Counted from the stretch's first letter, positions 1 to 5,381 are shown. The stretch is DNA of 5,678 nucleotides from Verrucomicrobiales bacterium (GCA_003232855.1 QIKC01000342.1:1-5678), one strand, 5' to 3'. The notes: generated by a model not told the origin, from the sequence alone. Made by a program: numbers and translations.

Positions 1-674
1 TCAACGACGAGCTGGCGCTGTTCGCGGCGGCGGAGGGGATCGCCTATGCGGACGTCGCGGAGTTGACCTTCGAATTGTTAGAGCCGGAGACCTACTGCAT
101 CGGTGGCATCGAATTTTTCAATGAAGGATCGGATAGCGGGGCGGTGGAATTCCTGTGGCTGGGGGGGGCGCTGTCGCAGAATTTTCATCCCAACACGAAT
201 GGCCAGTCGATGGTGGCGAATGCTATCGTCGCGGCGCTGAACACGACCTACGGTGCGGGTATCGAAGCGCTGTCGACACGCGAAATTCTGGAGGAGGTGT
301 TGGGGCTGGACGCGGATATGCCCTTCGCCGAGTGGGCGGCAGCGTTCGGGCTGGGTGTGGGGGAGGACGGGGCAGGTGACGATCCGGAGGCGGATGGGCT
401 GGTGAATTTGATCGAGTTCGGGCTGAATTTGAATCCGGGCGAAAGCGATGCCCACCTGCTGCCAGAACCGGTACGTGCGGGGGACGATCTGCAGTTGACC
501 TACACGCCGCGTGATGTCGATTGTGTCTACGTGCAGGTGGTGCCGGAGGCCTCGTCCGACCTAGCGCTCTGGGAGGTGGTGGACGGGGTGGACGTCGTCG
601 ATAACGGCGACGGCAGTTGGACGGCGACGACGGCGGAAAGGTATCTGCGGCTGCGGGTCGAGCTGGTGGAGTGA
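1..674 (+). CDS. C-terminal part of a probable secreted SGNH/GDSL-type hydrolase (5' end outside window)
   Basis: The reading frame is open from the first bases (frame starting at base 3) to TGA at 672-674, so the gene begins upstream; the in-frame TTG at 63 is not a convincing start. About 60 residues in, the segment NFHPNTNGQ resembles block V of SGNH/GDSL hydrolases, which carries the catalytic His; the Asp usually three residues before that His is Gln here. The Ser, Gly and Asn blocks would lie outside the window, so the hydrolase call rests on one motif. Next comes FAEWAAAFGL and an acidic DDPEADGLVNLIEFGL segment, the calcium-binding-like module common in exported Verrucomicrobia/Planctomycetes proteins. 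The final ~80 residues (LQLTYTPRD... to RYLRLRVELVE) look like the beta-rich domain usual at the C-terminus of such proteins. Likely role: extracytoplasmic ester or glycan-ester hydrolysis, substrate unknown. It converges on trkA, which ends 21 bases away. Confidence 0.6.
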   Translation, partial: NDELALFAAAEGIAYADVAELTFELLEPETYCIGGIEFFNEGSDSGAVEFLWLGGALSQNFHPNTNGQSMVANAIVAALNTTYGAGIEALSTREILEEVLGLDADMPFAEWAAAFGLGVGEDGAGDDPEADGLVNLIEFGLNLNPGESDAHLLPEPVRAGDDLQLTYTPRDVDCVYVQVVPEASSDLALWEVVDGVDVVDNGDGSWTATTAERYLRLRVELVE

Positions 675-679
675 GAACT

Positions 680-692
680 TCGGCGATGCCGA
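680..692. terminator. Short hairpin between convergent genes, possible weak terminator
   Basis: TCGGC-GAT-GCCGA is a perfect 5-base stem with a 3-base loop filling most of the 21-base gap between the hydrolase stop and the trkA stop. It could serve both strands, but there is no T-tract on either side, so intrinsic termination is doubtful. Confidence 0.25.
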
Positions 693-695
693 CGG

Positions 696-2045
696 CTACT
701 TCGCGACCAGTTTGATCAGCCCTTTTTTCCCCTTTTTGGTGACCATGGCGTAGAGGGTGTCGTCGGCGTTGATGATGTCTTCGGCGGCGGGTACCGAGGC
801 GTGGATACCCTTGATGAGAGCCACCAATACGCAGCCCTCGGGCCAGGTTACGTCGCCGATGGCACGCCCTTCGGCCTTGGCTCCCGCGCGCACGACGATC
901 TCGACGACCTCACCGGCGGGCAATTTTTTGACCACATGGTATTTGTCGGAGGTGATGAAGCGCATCAGCTCGCGGCGAGTGGCCTCGCGCGGGCTGACTG
1001 CGGCGGTGATGCCGAGCTGCTCGCCCGAATGGCTGAGGGCGTCGGCGTAGTCGCTGCGGTGGATCAATGCTAGGCAGTGTTTGGTGCCGAGGTTGGCCGC
1101 TTGCAGACAGGTCATGACGTTGTCCTCGTCACTCTGGGTGGTGGCGATGAAGAAGTCGGCGTCGCCGACTTGCTCCTCGCGTAACTGCGCGAGCGAGGTG
1201 GCGTCGGCATTGATCACGATGGTTTCGGTCAGCTGTGAATCGATGGATTCGGCGATCACTGGGTCGCGTTCGAAGATGCGCACCTTGCAGTTCCAGCCGC
1301 TGATCATCTGCGCCAGCGAGAACCCGTATTCGCCCCCGCCGAGGATGACCACGCGCATGGGGCGGCTCTTTTCGATACCTGTTTGCAGTTCGGCGGCGGT
1401 CTCGCAGAGTTTGAGCGGTTCGCCGAATAGGGTGACCACGTCGCCGGCTTCGAGCCGTTCGTCGGCGGTGGGCACGAAGGCCTTGTCGGCCCTGACGATC
1501 GAACCGATGCGCACCCGTGGCGGCAGTGTGATGTCGCGCAGTGACTTGCCGCAGGCTTCGCTGCGATCGGAGACTAACACTTGCTGGATCTCGATGCGGC
1601 CGCGGGCGATTTCATCGACCGAGATCGAATCGGGGTTGCGGATGAACTTTGACAACTCGACGGCCGATAGGCGCTCCGAGCTGAACATGTGGTCGATGGA
1701 GAAGTGGCCGCGGTGGTCGAAAAGCCATTCGTCGCGCAGCAGGCCGGGCGAGACTCGACAGATGATCTTGGCTGCGCCCAACTCCTTGGCGACCTTGCAG
1801 GCGACGAGGTTGGTGTTGTCGTCGCTGGTCAGGGAGAGGAACAGCTCGCATTCGCCGACTCCGGCATCGAGGAGGGTATCGATGGATGCGCCGTTGCCGG
1901 TGATGACGCGGGCATCGACTTCGTTGCCGAATCGTGTGGCGAGTGCCCTGTCGCGTTCGATCACGGAGATGTTATGCGCGGCACCGGAGAGGCTGGCGGC
2001 GAGGTGGCGGCCGATTTCGCCAGCGCCGACGATGATGATATTCAT
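696..2045 (-). CDS. trkA: Trk system potassium uptake regulatory protein TrkA
   Basis: TrkA is the peripheral cytoplasmic subunit that binds NAD(H) and gates the TrkH/TrkG potassium channel. The 449-residue product is close to the ~458 residues of E. coli TrkA. It shows the tandem two-half RCK layout: a first Rossmann fold with GAGEIG at 7-12 and the acidic VIERD at 27-31; a first TrkA-C domain around 150-210 ending in LEAGDVVTLFG; a second Rossmann fold with GGGEYG at 235-240 and IFERD at 256-260; and a second TrkA-C domain at the C-terminus. Both glycine motifs are intact. I start at the ATG at 2045 because it gives the usual MNIIIVGAG opening; an ATG five codons upstream (2060) and one at 2102 are also in frame, and none has a clear Shine-Dalgarno. 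The stop is TAG. No trkH/trkG partner lies in the window. An upstream toxin-antitoxin module is on the same strand, 177 bases away. Confidence 0.95.
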   Translation of the reverse strand: MNIIIVGAGEIGRHLAASLSGAAHNISVIERDRALATRFGNEVDARVITGNGASIDTLLDAGVGECELFLSLTSDDNTNLVACKVAKELGAAKIICRVSPGLLRDEWLFDHRGHFSIDHMFSSERLSAVELSKFIRNPDSISVDEIARGRIEIQQVLVSDRSEACGKSLRDITLPPRVRIGSIVRADKAFVPTADERLEAGDVVTLFGEPLKLCETAAELQTGIEKSRPMRVVILGGGEYGFSLAQMISGWNCKVRIFERDPVIAESIDSQLTETIVINADATSLAQLREEQVGDADFFIATTQSDEDNVMTCLQAANLGTKHCLALIHRSDYADALSHSGEQLGITAAVSPREATRRELMRFITSDKYHVVKKLPAGEVVEIVVRAGAKAEGRAIGDVTWPEGCVLVALIKGIHASVPAAEDIINADDTLYAMVTKKGKKGLIKLVAK

Positions 2046-2222
2046 GGTTTGAGCAGCCATCTCAATAGGCTGCGGTAGGAAATAGGTGGTCTGACGAAAC
2101 ACGAAAGGTCAGCCGGATCGAAGCTGCCAGCACTCGCCTCGCTCTGCAAGTGGATTCCCGTCCGGCTGGGATGCATGAATAGGGATCGACAGTACCTGGC
2201 ACCGTTGAAGACTCGAATCCTA

Positions 2223-2630
2223 CTACGGGCGGTCATCGACCAAGATCAGTTGGGATATTTTTTTAAAATGGCTGTCGGTGGTCGCGAGGGGCAGATTGTG
2301 CTGGGAGCAGAGAGCGGCGATCCAGAGGTCGTTCGTCGGGATCGGCGTTCCCTGCGCCCGTAACTGAGCAAAGAGTTTCGCGTAGAGGGTCGAGGTGGTA
2401 TCGTCCGGATAGAGGACGCGGACACTATCAGAGGTCAAAAACCGATCCAGGATGACGGCGTTCTCCTGCGCCTGTATCCCGACCTCGAAGCCGCTGCGCA
2501 ATTCGGCGATGACGACGAACGGAAGCCAGACGAGACGTGCCAGCCGGATCGAATCAGACCAACGTATCCCCCGCTGCCAATCTGAATAGGCATTGGTATC
2601 GAGGACGAGATTACTTCCAGGCATCGACAT
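2223..2630 (-). CDS. PIN-domain ribonuclease toxin of a type II toxin-antitoxin pair (VapC/FitB-like)
   Basis: PIN-domain toxins are magnesium-dependent ribonucleases that cut tRNA or other RNA when their antitoxin is lost. The 135-residue product has the family length and all four expected acidic active-site positions: Asp11 in VLDTN, Glu43 in VIAELRSG, Asp101 in PTNDLWIAA and Asp119 in ATTDSHF. The last two blocks are strongly typical of PIN proteins. Nothing suggests inactivation. Two ATGs sit close together (2630 and 2624); I use 2630 because a weak purine run, GAAAAG, lies 4 bases before it. Either start overlaps the antitoxin 3' end (20 or 14 bases), the usual translational coupling in such pairs. 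The stop is TAG. A longer in-frame extension back to 2837 lies inside the antitoxin gene in another frame and is not real. The target RNA cannot be told from sequence. Confidence 0.88.
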   Translation of the reverse strand: MSMPGSNLVLDTNAYSDWQRGIRWSDSIRLARLVWLPFVVIAELRSGFEVGIQAQENAVILDRFLTSDSVRVLYPDDTTSTLYAKLFAQLRAQGTPIPTNDLWIAALCSQHNLPLATTDSHFKKISQLILVDDRP

Positions 2631-2859
2631 CGATCTTTTCGAACTCGCCCATCGCGGCTTCGGCTTGGGGGTCATCGACCCAACCTTGGCGGAACGCGGA
2701 GAGATCATTGCGATCTGGAGCCCCCGACCTTGGGAAGCCAAATTGGTGTCTGAGAACTTTGAGCAAAAAGCTATTGATGGAATCACCCGACTCTGCTGCG
2801 GCACCCCGAACCTGCTTGGCGAGATTGTCGTCAACATTTCTGATGGTGAACTGGGTCAT
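2611..2859 (-). CDS. Ribbon-helix-helix antitoxin partner of the PIN toxin (FitA/VapB-like)
   Basis: The 82-residue product begins MTQFTIRNVDDNLAKQVR, the short N-terminal beta strand and first helix of ribbon-helix-helix DNA-binding proteins, followed by a second helix (SGDSINSFLLKVLRHQF, about 26-42). The rest (RNDLSAFRQGWVDDPQAEAAMGEFEKIDVDAWK) is acidic and aromatic, as expected for the tail that wraps around and blocks the toxin active site. It would bind its own promoter as a dimer and, with the toxin, repress the operon. I start at the ATG at 2859; an in-frame GTG at 2874 would add five residues (MAVSP) but falls inside a candidate operator. Neither start has a visible Shine-Dalgarno. 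It overlaps the toxin start. FitA-like versus VapB-like is not resolved. Confidence 0.82.
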   Translation of the reverse strand: MTQFTIRNVDDNLAKQVRGAAAESGDSINSFLLKVLRHQFGFPRSGAPDRNDLSAFRQGWVDDPQAEAAMGEFEKIDVDAWK

Positions 2860-2862
2860 GGG

Positions 2863-2893
2863 TGACACTGCCACACGGTGTCGGTGATGTCAA
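2863..2893 (-). promoter_or_regulatory. Candidate promoter/operator of the toxin-antitoxin operon
   Basis: Read on the minus strand there is a perfect TTGACA (2893-2888), a consensus -35. A 17-base spacing leads to CAGTGT, a poor -10 match. Overlapping it are nested inverted repeats: GACAC (2864-2868) with GTGTC (2878-2882), ACAC-G-GTGT (2873-2881), and TGACA (2863-2867) with TGTCA (2888-2892). This is the kind of short palindromic array that ribbon-helix-helix antitoxins bind, lying 4-33 bases ahead of the antitoxin ATG. If this -10 is used, the mRNA would start at or very near the ATG. The operator role is inferred from position and symmetry. Confidence 0.45.
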
Positions 2894-3160
2894 TTTAAGG
2901 ATTCGCCCGCAGGTCAGGCGCGTAAATTGTGTGTCTTTTTATGATTTTCACCTGCTGCTGGAGGTGCCTGAGCCGGTGGACGAGCGGGGCAAGAAAGATG
3001 CGCGGCGGCGATTGGGATGGGATGTGCGCGGCGCGGGATTTGCGTAAGGGAGCCTTTGAAGGCGCCGGGTTGAACGCCGCATCCTCGAATTAGAAGTGCC
3101 CTGTCCCGGTCTTTTTGGCGCGTTTTAGCCCCCGTTTTGGACGAAATTTTCCAAATCGTT
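2894..3160. other. Intergenic spacer between the toxin-antitoxin operon and the rpoA region; no convincing gene
   Basis: These 267 bases separate divergent units. A frame ending in TAA at 3045-3047 has coding-like codon use over its last ~35 codons (HLLLEVPEPVDERGKKDARRRLGW...) but no credible start, so it may be an eroded gene end or chance. A short hairpin, GCCTT-TG-AAGGC, lies near 3051-3062. Close to the right edge, TTTGGA (3136-3141) and TCCAAA (3150-3155) form a 6-base inverted repeat with an 8-base loop just ahead of the strong ribosome binding site at 3161. I see no clear sigma-70 promoter for the rpoA unit, although one must lie here or further upstream. Confidence 0.4.
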
Positions 3161-3166
3161 GAGGAG
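3161..3166 (+). promoter_or_regulatory. Strong Shine-Dalgarno of the small ORF upstream of rpoA
   Basis: GAGGAG lies 5 bases before the ATG at 3172, a near-ideal strength and spacing. It is the only strong ribosome binding site I can see ahead of any start in the window; rpoA, rplQ, trkA and the antitoxin all lack one. That makes it the main argument that the small reading frame is translated. Confidence 0.6.
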
Positions 3167-3171
3167 TTATC

Positions 3172-3327
3172 ATGCGCGCTTTGGCCGAGTTTGACCCCGA
3201 TCAAAAATTGGCGCTTGCAAACGCCTTCGATCTCGCGTTATTCCCGGCCCGCGAGCCAGAAAAGCTGCCGTTGGTCCCTGAGTGTCGGTCGTATGTAAGA
3301 CCGATTCACCACGCTCGCCAGGGGTAA
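3172..3327 (+). CDS. Small hypothetical protein (51 aa) directly upstream of rpoA
   Basis: ATG to TAA gives 51 codons, from MRALAEFDPDQKLALANAF to a basic end, IHHARQG. I do not recognise it. The first half could form an amphipathic helix, the second is proline-rich (FPAREPEKLPLVPE) with one Cys; there is no signal peptide or membrane segment. Support for translation: a strong GAGGAG at correct spacing, the same strand as rpoA, and only 24 bases between its stop and the rpoA ATG, which itself has no ribosome binding site. It might be a leader peptide that couples or controls rpoA translation, or an unrelated small protein. In many bacteria this position is held by rpsD (S4), but the product bears no resemblance to S4. 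It could also be a chance frame; the function is unknown. Confidence 0.5.
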   Translation: MRALAEFDPDQKLALANAFDLALFPAREPEKLPLVPECRSYVRPIHHARQG

Positions 3328-3351
3328 CCCGGTAAACCAAAAAATACAGAT

Positions 3352-4425
3352 ATGCCCGCTAGATTAGCACGTTTTGAAATGCCGGACCGCCTTACTAAGG
3401 ACGAGTCCACAGCCACAGAAATCTATTCCAACTTCGTCGCCGAGCCGTTCGACGCGGGATATGGTCACACCATCGGCAACTCGCTCCGCCGGGTGCTCCT
3501 CTCCTCGCTGGAAGGCGCGGCGATCACTTCGGTGAAGATCAAAGGAGCCCAGCACGAGTTCGGCAGCCTGCCGGGTATTGTCGAAGACATCACCGACATC
3601 GTCCTCAACCTCAAGAAGGTGAAGTTCCTTCACTTCGAGAATAAGGATCCGAAGATGCTCAACCTCAAGGTCAATAAGGTCGGCGAGGTCACCGCAGCGG
3701 ACATCACCGAAGACGCCCAATACGAGGTCGTTAACAAGGATCAGGTCATCTGCACTCTCGACCGCAAGACCGCCTTCGAATGCGAGATGGAAGTCCGCGT
3801 CGGTCGCGGCTTCGCCACCGGCGATGAGAACAACCGCGGCGACATGCCCATCGGCGTGATCCCGATCGACTCCATCTTCTCGCCGGTCATCCGCGTGAAA
3901 TACGCGGTCGAAAACACCCGCGTCGGCCAGCGCACCGACTACGACAAACTCATCATCGACATCTGGACCGACGGCCGCATCGAGCCCCACGAAGCCCTCA
4001 CCCAGTCGTCCGCCATCCTGCGTCACCACCTCGATGTGTTCGTCAACTACGACGACAACCAAATCGAGTTCGAAGACAAGCCGGAAGCGGAGAGCGAGGA
4101 GAACGCCGAGCTGCGTAAGTTGCTCAACATGAGCGTCAACGAGATCGAACTCTCGGTGCGGGCGGCGAACTGCCTCAACAACGCTAACATCACCAGCGTC
4201 GGACAACTGGCACTGAAATCGGAGGCGGAGATGCTCAAGTACCGCAACTTTGGCAAAAAGTCGCTCAACGAGATCAAGGAGAAGCTCCAGGAGCTCGGCC
4301 TTTCGCTCGGGATGCAGCTCGACGCCAGCCTCATCGACCCATCTTTCCTCACCGGCACACTGCACAGTGCAGAGCCGGAAGGGCCTGGCCTCGAAGACCT
4401 TATCGCCGCCAACCTCGACGACTAA
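3352..4425 (+). CDS. rpoA: DNA-directed RNA polymerase subunit alpha
   Basis: The alpha subunit dimerises to nucleate RNA polymerase assembly, and its C-terminal domain contacts UP elements and activators. The 357-residue product has a complete N-terminal domain (about 1-235) with the hallmark GYGHTIGNSLRRVLLSSLEGAAI, the VKIKGAQHEF segment, and IPIDSIFSPVIRVKYAVENTRVGQ. An acidic linker (EFEDKPEAESEENAELRK) joins the C-terminal domain (about 254-321), whose helices NCLNNANITSVGQLA and LKYRNFGKKSLNEIKEKL carry the DNA-contact surface. A further 36-residue tail follows Met321, making it longer than E. coli alpha (329). The ATG at 3352 gives the family-typical MPARLARFEMP opening; no Shine-Dalgarno precedes it, only an A-rich stretch. 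rplQ follows after 133 bases, but upstream ribosomal genes are missing. Confidence 0.98.
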   Translation: MPARLARFEMPDRLTKDESTATEIYSNFVAEPFDAGYGHTIGNSLRRVLLSSLEGAAITSVKIKGAQHEFGSLPGIVEDITDIVLNLKKVKFLHFENKDPKMLNLKVNKVGEVTAADITEDAQYEVVNKDQVICTLDRKTAFECEMEVRVGRGFATGDENNRGDMPIGVIPIDSIFSPVIRVKYAVENTRVGQRTDYDKLIIDIWTDGRIEPHEALTQSSAILRHHLDVFVNYDDNQIEFEDKPEAESEENAELRKLLNMSVNEIELSVRAANCLNNANITSVGQLALKSEAEMLKYRNFGKKSLNEIKEKLQELGLSLGMQLDASLIDPSFLTGTLHSAEPEGPGLEDLIAANLDD

Positions 4426-4471
4426 ACGACTCCGGGGATGTGCGCCGTGCGCACGTACTCGGAAATTCCCA

Positions 4472-4499
4472 TTGCGCGCGGGGGCGACGAGCCTATAAT
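4472..4499 (+). promoter_or_regulatory. Predicted sigma-70-type promoter for rplQ
   Basis: A perfect TATAAT (4494-4499) stands in the rpoA-rplQ gap. Sixteen bases upstream is TTGCGC (4472-4477), which keeps the TTG of the -35 consensus. Transcription would begin near 4506, giving a ~50-base leader for rplQ. In such GC-rich sequence an exact -10 hexamer is notable. rplQ would then be made both from this promoter and by read-through from rpoA. No experiment supports it here. Confidence 0.55.
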
Positions 4500-4513
4500 T
4501 CACGCCCCCGCGC
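4476..4513. repeat. 11-base perfect inverted repeat enclosing the rplQ -10 box
   Basis: GCGCGGGGGCG (4476-4486) is matched exactly by CGCCCCCGCGC (4503-4513), with a 16-base loop that holds TATAAT. In an rpoA read-through transcript it would fold into a very stable all-GC stem. As DNA it is a dyad centred on the promoter. It could be an rpoA attenuator or terminator, though the nearest T-run (4530-4535) is 16 bases past the stem, too far for a standard intrinsic terminator. It could also be a repressor operator. Confidence 0.7.
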
Positions 4514-4558
4514 CCTCCTTTCACCTCACTTTTTTCTGCCCACAACCGGCCCACAGCC

Positions 4559-4990
4559 ATGAGACATCGACGCAAGACCAGCAAACTTCAACGGACCAAG
4601 TCCCATCGCCGATCCCTGCTCGCCAACCAGGCCTGTAGCTTGATCGAACATCGCCAGATCCGCACCACCTTGGCCAAAGCGAAAGCTCTGCGCCCGATCG
4701 TCGAGAAACTGGTGACCACCGGGAAAAAAGGCATCGCCGCCGAAAAAGCGGGAGACAAGAGCAAAGGCGTTCACTATCGCCGACGCGCCCTCGCTTTCCT
4801 GCGGCAAAAATCGGCGGTCAGTAAACTTTTTGCCGAAGTGGCTCCCGCCTCGGTCGAACGCCCCGGCGGTTACACTCGGATCACCAAACTCGGTGCCCGG
4901 ATGAGCGATTCGGCGCCCATGGCTTATATTTCTTGGGTCGATCTGTTTGTCGAATCAGAGGACACGGACGATCTCGCGGTCGAATCCTAA
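4559..4990 (+). CDS. rplQ: 50S ribosomal protein L17
   Basis: L17 is a large-subunit protein near the peptide exit tunnel and is the standard downstream neighbour of rpoA. The 143-residue product starts MRHRRKTSKLQRTKSHRRS, matching the basic L17 N-terminus, continues with LLANQACSLIEHRQIRTTLAKAKALRP, and has the diagnostic C-terminal block GGYTRITKLGARMSDSAPMAYISWV. It exceeds the ~127 residues of E. coli L17 by an acidic tail (LFVESEDTDDLAVES). The start at 4559 is fixed by homology of the first residues; there is no Shine-Dalgarno. Instead the leader contains CCTCCTTTC (4514-4522), which resembles the 3' end of 16S rRNA. A likely intrinsic terminator follows 40 bases after the TAA. Confidence 0.97.
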   Translation: MRHRRKTSKLQRTKSHRRSLLANQACSLIEHRQIRTTLAKAKALRPIVEKLVTTGKKGIAAEKAGDKSKGVHYRRRALAFLRQKSAVSKLFAEVAPASVERPGGYTRITKLGARMSDSAPMAYISWVDLFVESEDTDDLAVES

Positions 4991-5027
4991 GCCCCCTGCG
5001 GCAGAAGATTCATCGACAACTTCTCCT

Positions 5028-5055
5028 CCACCGGTTTTTCTGAACCGGCGGTTTT
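5028..5055 (+). terminator. Probable rho-independent terminator of rplQ
   Basis: CCGGTT (5031-5036) pairs with AACCGG (5043-5048) around a 6-base loop. One A/C mismatch is followed by two more G-C pairs, and TTTT (5052-5055) comes next. It lies about 40 bases after the rplQ stop. The T-run is short, so efficiency is uncertain. Confidence 0.6.
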
Positions 5056-5095
5056 GCGGAGAGCATTACGGACATTGCTTGCAGTCCGTATCCGC
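5056..5095. repeat. 12-pair bulged hairpin downstream of rplQ
   Basis: TACGGAC (5067-5073) and GTCCGTA (5084-5090) form a perfect 7-base stem with a 10-base loop. Directly outside, GCGGA (5056-5060) pairs with TCCGC (5091-5095), leaving a one-sided 6-base bulge (5061-5066). Such a bulged stem resembles repetitive extragenic palindromes or a small structured RNA; which one cannot be decided from a single copy. Confidence 0.5.
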
Positions 5096-5101
5096 CACGC
5101 T

Positions 5102-5133
5102 GTCAGCTAGACGCTGACGCGCCGGTCGCGCGC
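5102..5133. repeat. Adjacent hairpins GTCAGC/GCTGAC and GCGC/GCGC
   Basis: GTCAGC (5102-5107) and GCTGAC (5113-5118) make a 6-base stem with loop TAGAC. It is immediately followed by the GC-only potential stem GCGCCGG...GCGCGC (5119-5133). With the preceding stems these form a continuous ~105-base run of secondary structure after rplQ. Confidence 0.45.
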
Positions 5134-5237
5134 CCACCCGTAGCGAATTCCCAATCCGCTCGTAACCATTCAGGTGCTGCCTGACTCCGCAATTTAAACC
5201 TAGTGGTCGGACAAGCCTGAAGTGTCGGATTCAAATC

Positions 5238-5325
5238 AAACCGCCGATTACGCGGATTAACACCGATTTATTGGAGGCTTCCGCAGTTTTTTCAAATTCG
5301 CGTTCATCTGTGTAATCTGCGGTTT
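5238..5325. repeat. 88-base imperfect inverted repeat of dispersed intergenic (MITE/REP-like) type
   Basis: The left arm (5238-5269, starting AAACCGCCGATTAC) and the reverse complement of the right arm (5294-5325, starting AAACCGCAGATTAC) agree at about 25 of 32 positions, around a 24-base centre. Within the left arm GAT recurs at 5246, 5255 and 5265, that is every 9-10 bases. From memory, sequences of the form 'ATCTGTGTAATCTGCGGTTT' occur as dispersed intergenic repeats in many environmental bacterial genomes; I could not check copy number here. There is no encoded transposase. Confidence 0.65.
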
Positions 5326-5381
5326 CCTCCTCCGCAACCCGACAGCTTAGATTTGGTGAGGCGCTAGCGACGGATTTTTTG

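Noticed and set aside
1081..2052. 323-codon plus-strand frame across trkA
   Set aside because: Antisense shadow of trkA; Ser/Arg/Thr-rich product with no recognisable fold.
2205..2225. tRNA-like T-arm string near CTCGAATCC in the trkA-toxin gap
   Set aside because: The flanking bases do not form a 5-base T stem, and no acceptor or anticodon stem can be built on either strand.
2110..2553. 13-base direct repeat CAGCCGGATCGAA at 2110 and 2541
   Set aside because: One match of this length in a 5.7-kb window is not far from chance, and one copy lies inside the toxin coding sequence; no target-site or element structure accompanies it.
2914..3204. 96-codon minus-strand frame in the spacer before rpoA
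   Set aside because: Crosses the strong Shine-Dalgarno and start of the opposite small frame; product is Ala/Pro-rich without features.
3364..4584. 406-codon open frame on the minus strand across rpoA
   Set aside because: It is antisense to a certain rpoA gene and is kept open by GC-rich codon use; the product is a low-complexity Val/Asp/Glu/Leu run with no domain.
5229..5243. tRNA T-loop-like GGATTCAAATC at the left edge of the palindrome
   Set aside because: Flanks do not pair as a T stem and the bases belong to the border of the repeat.
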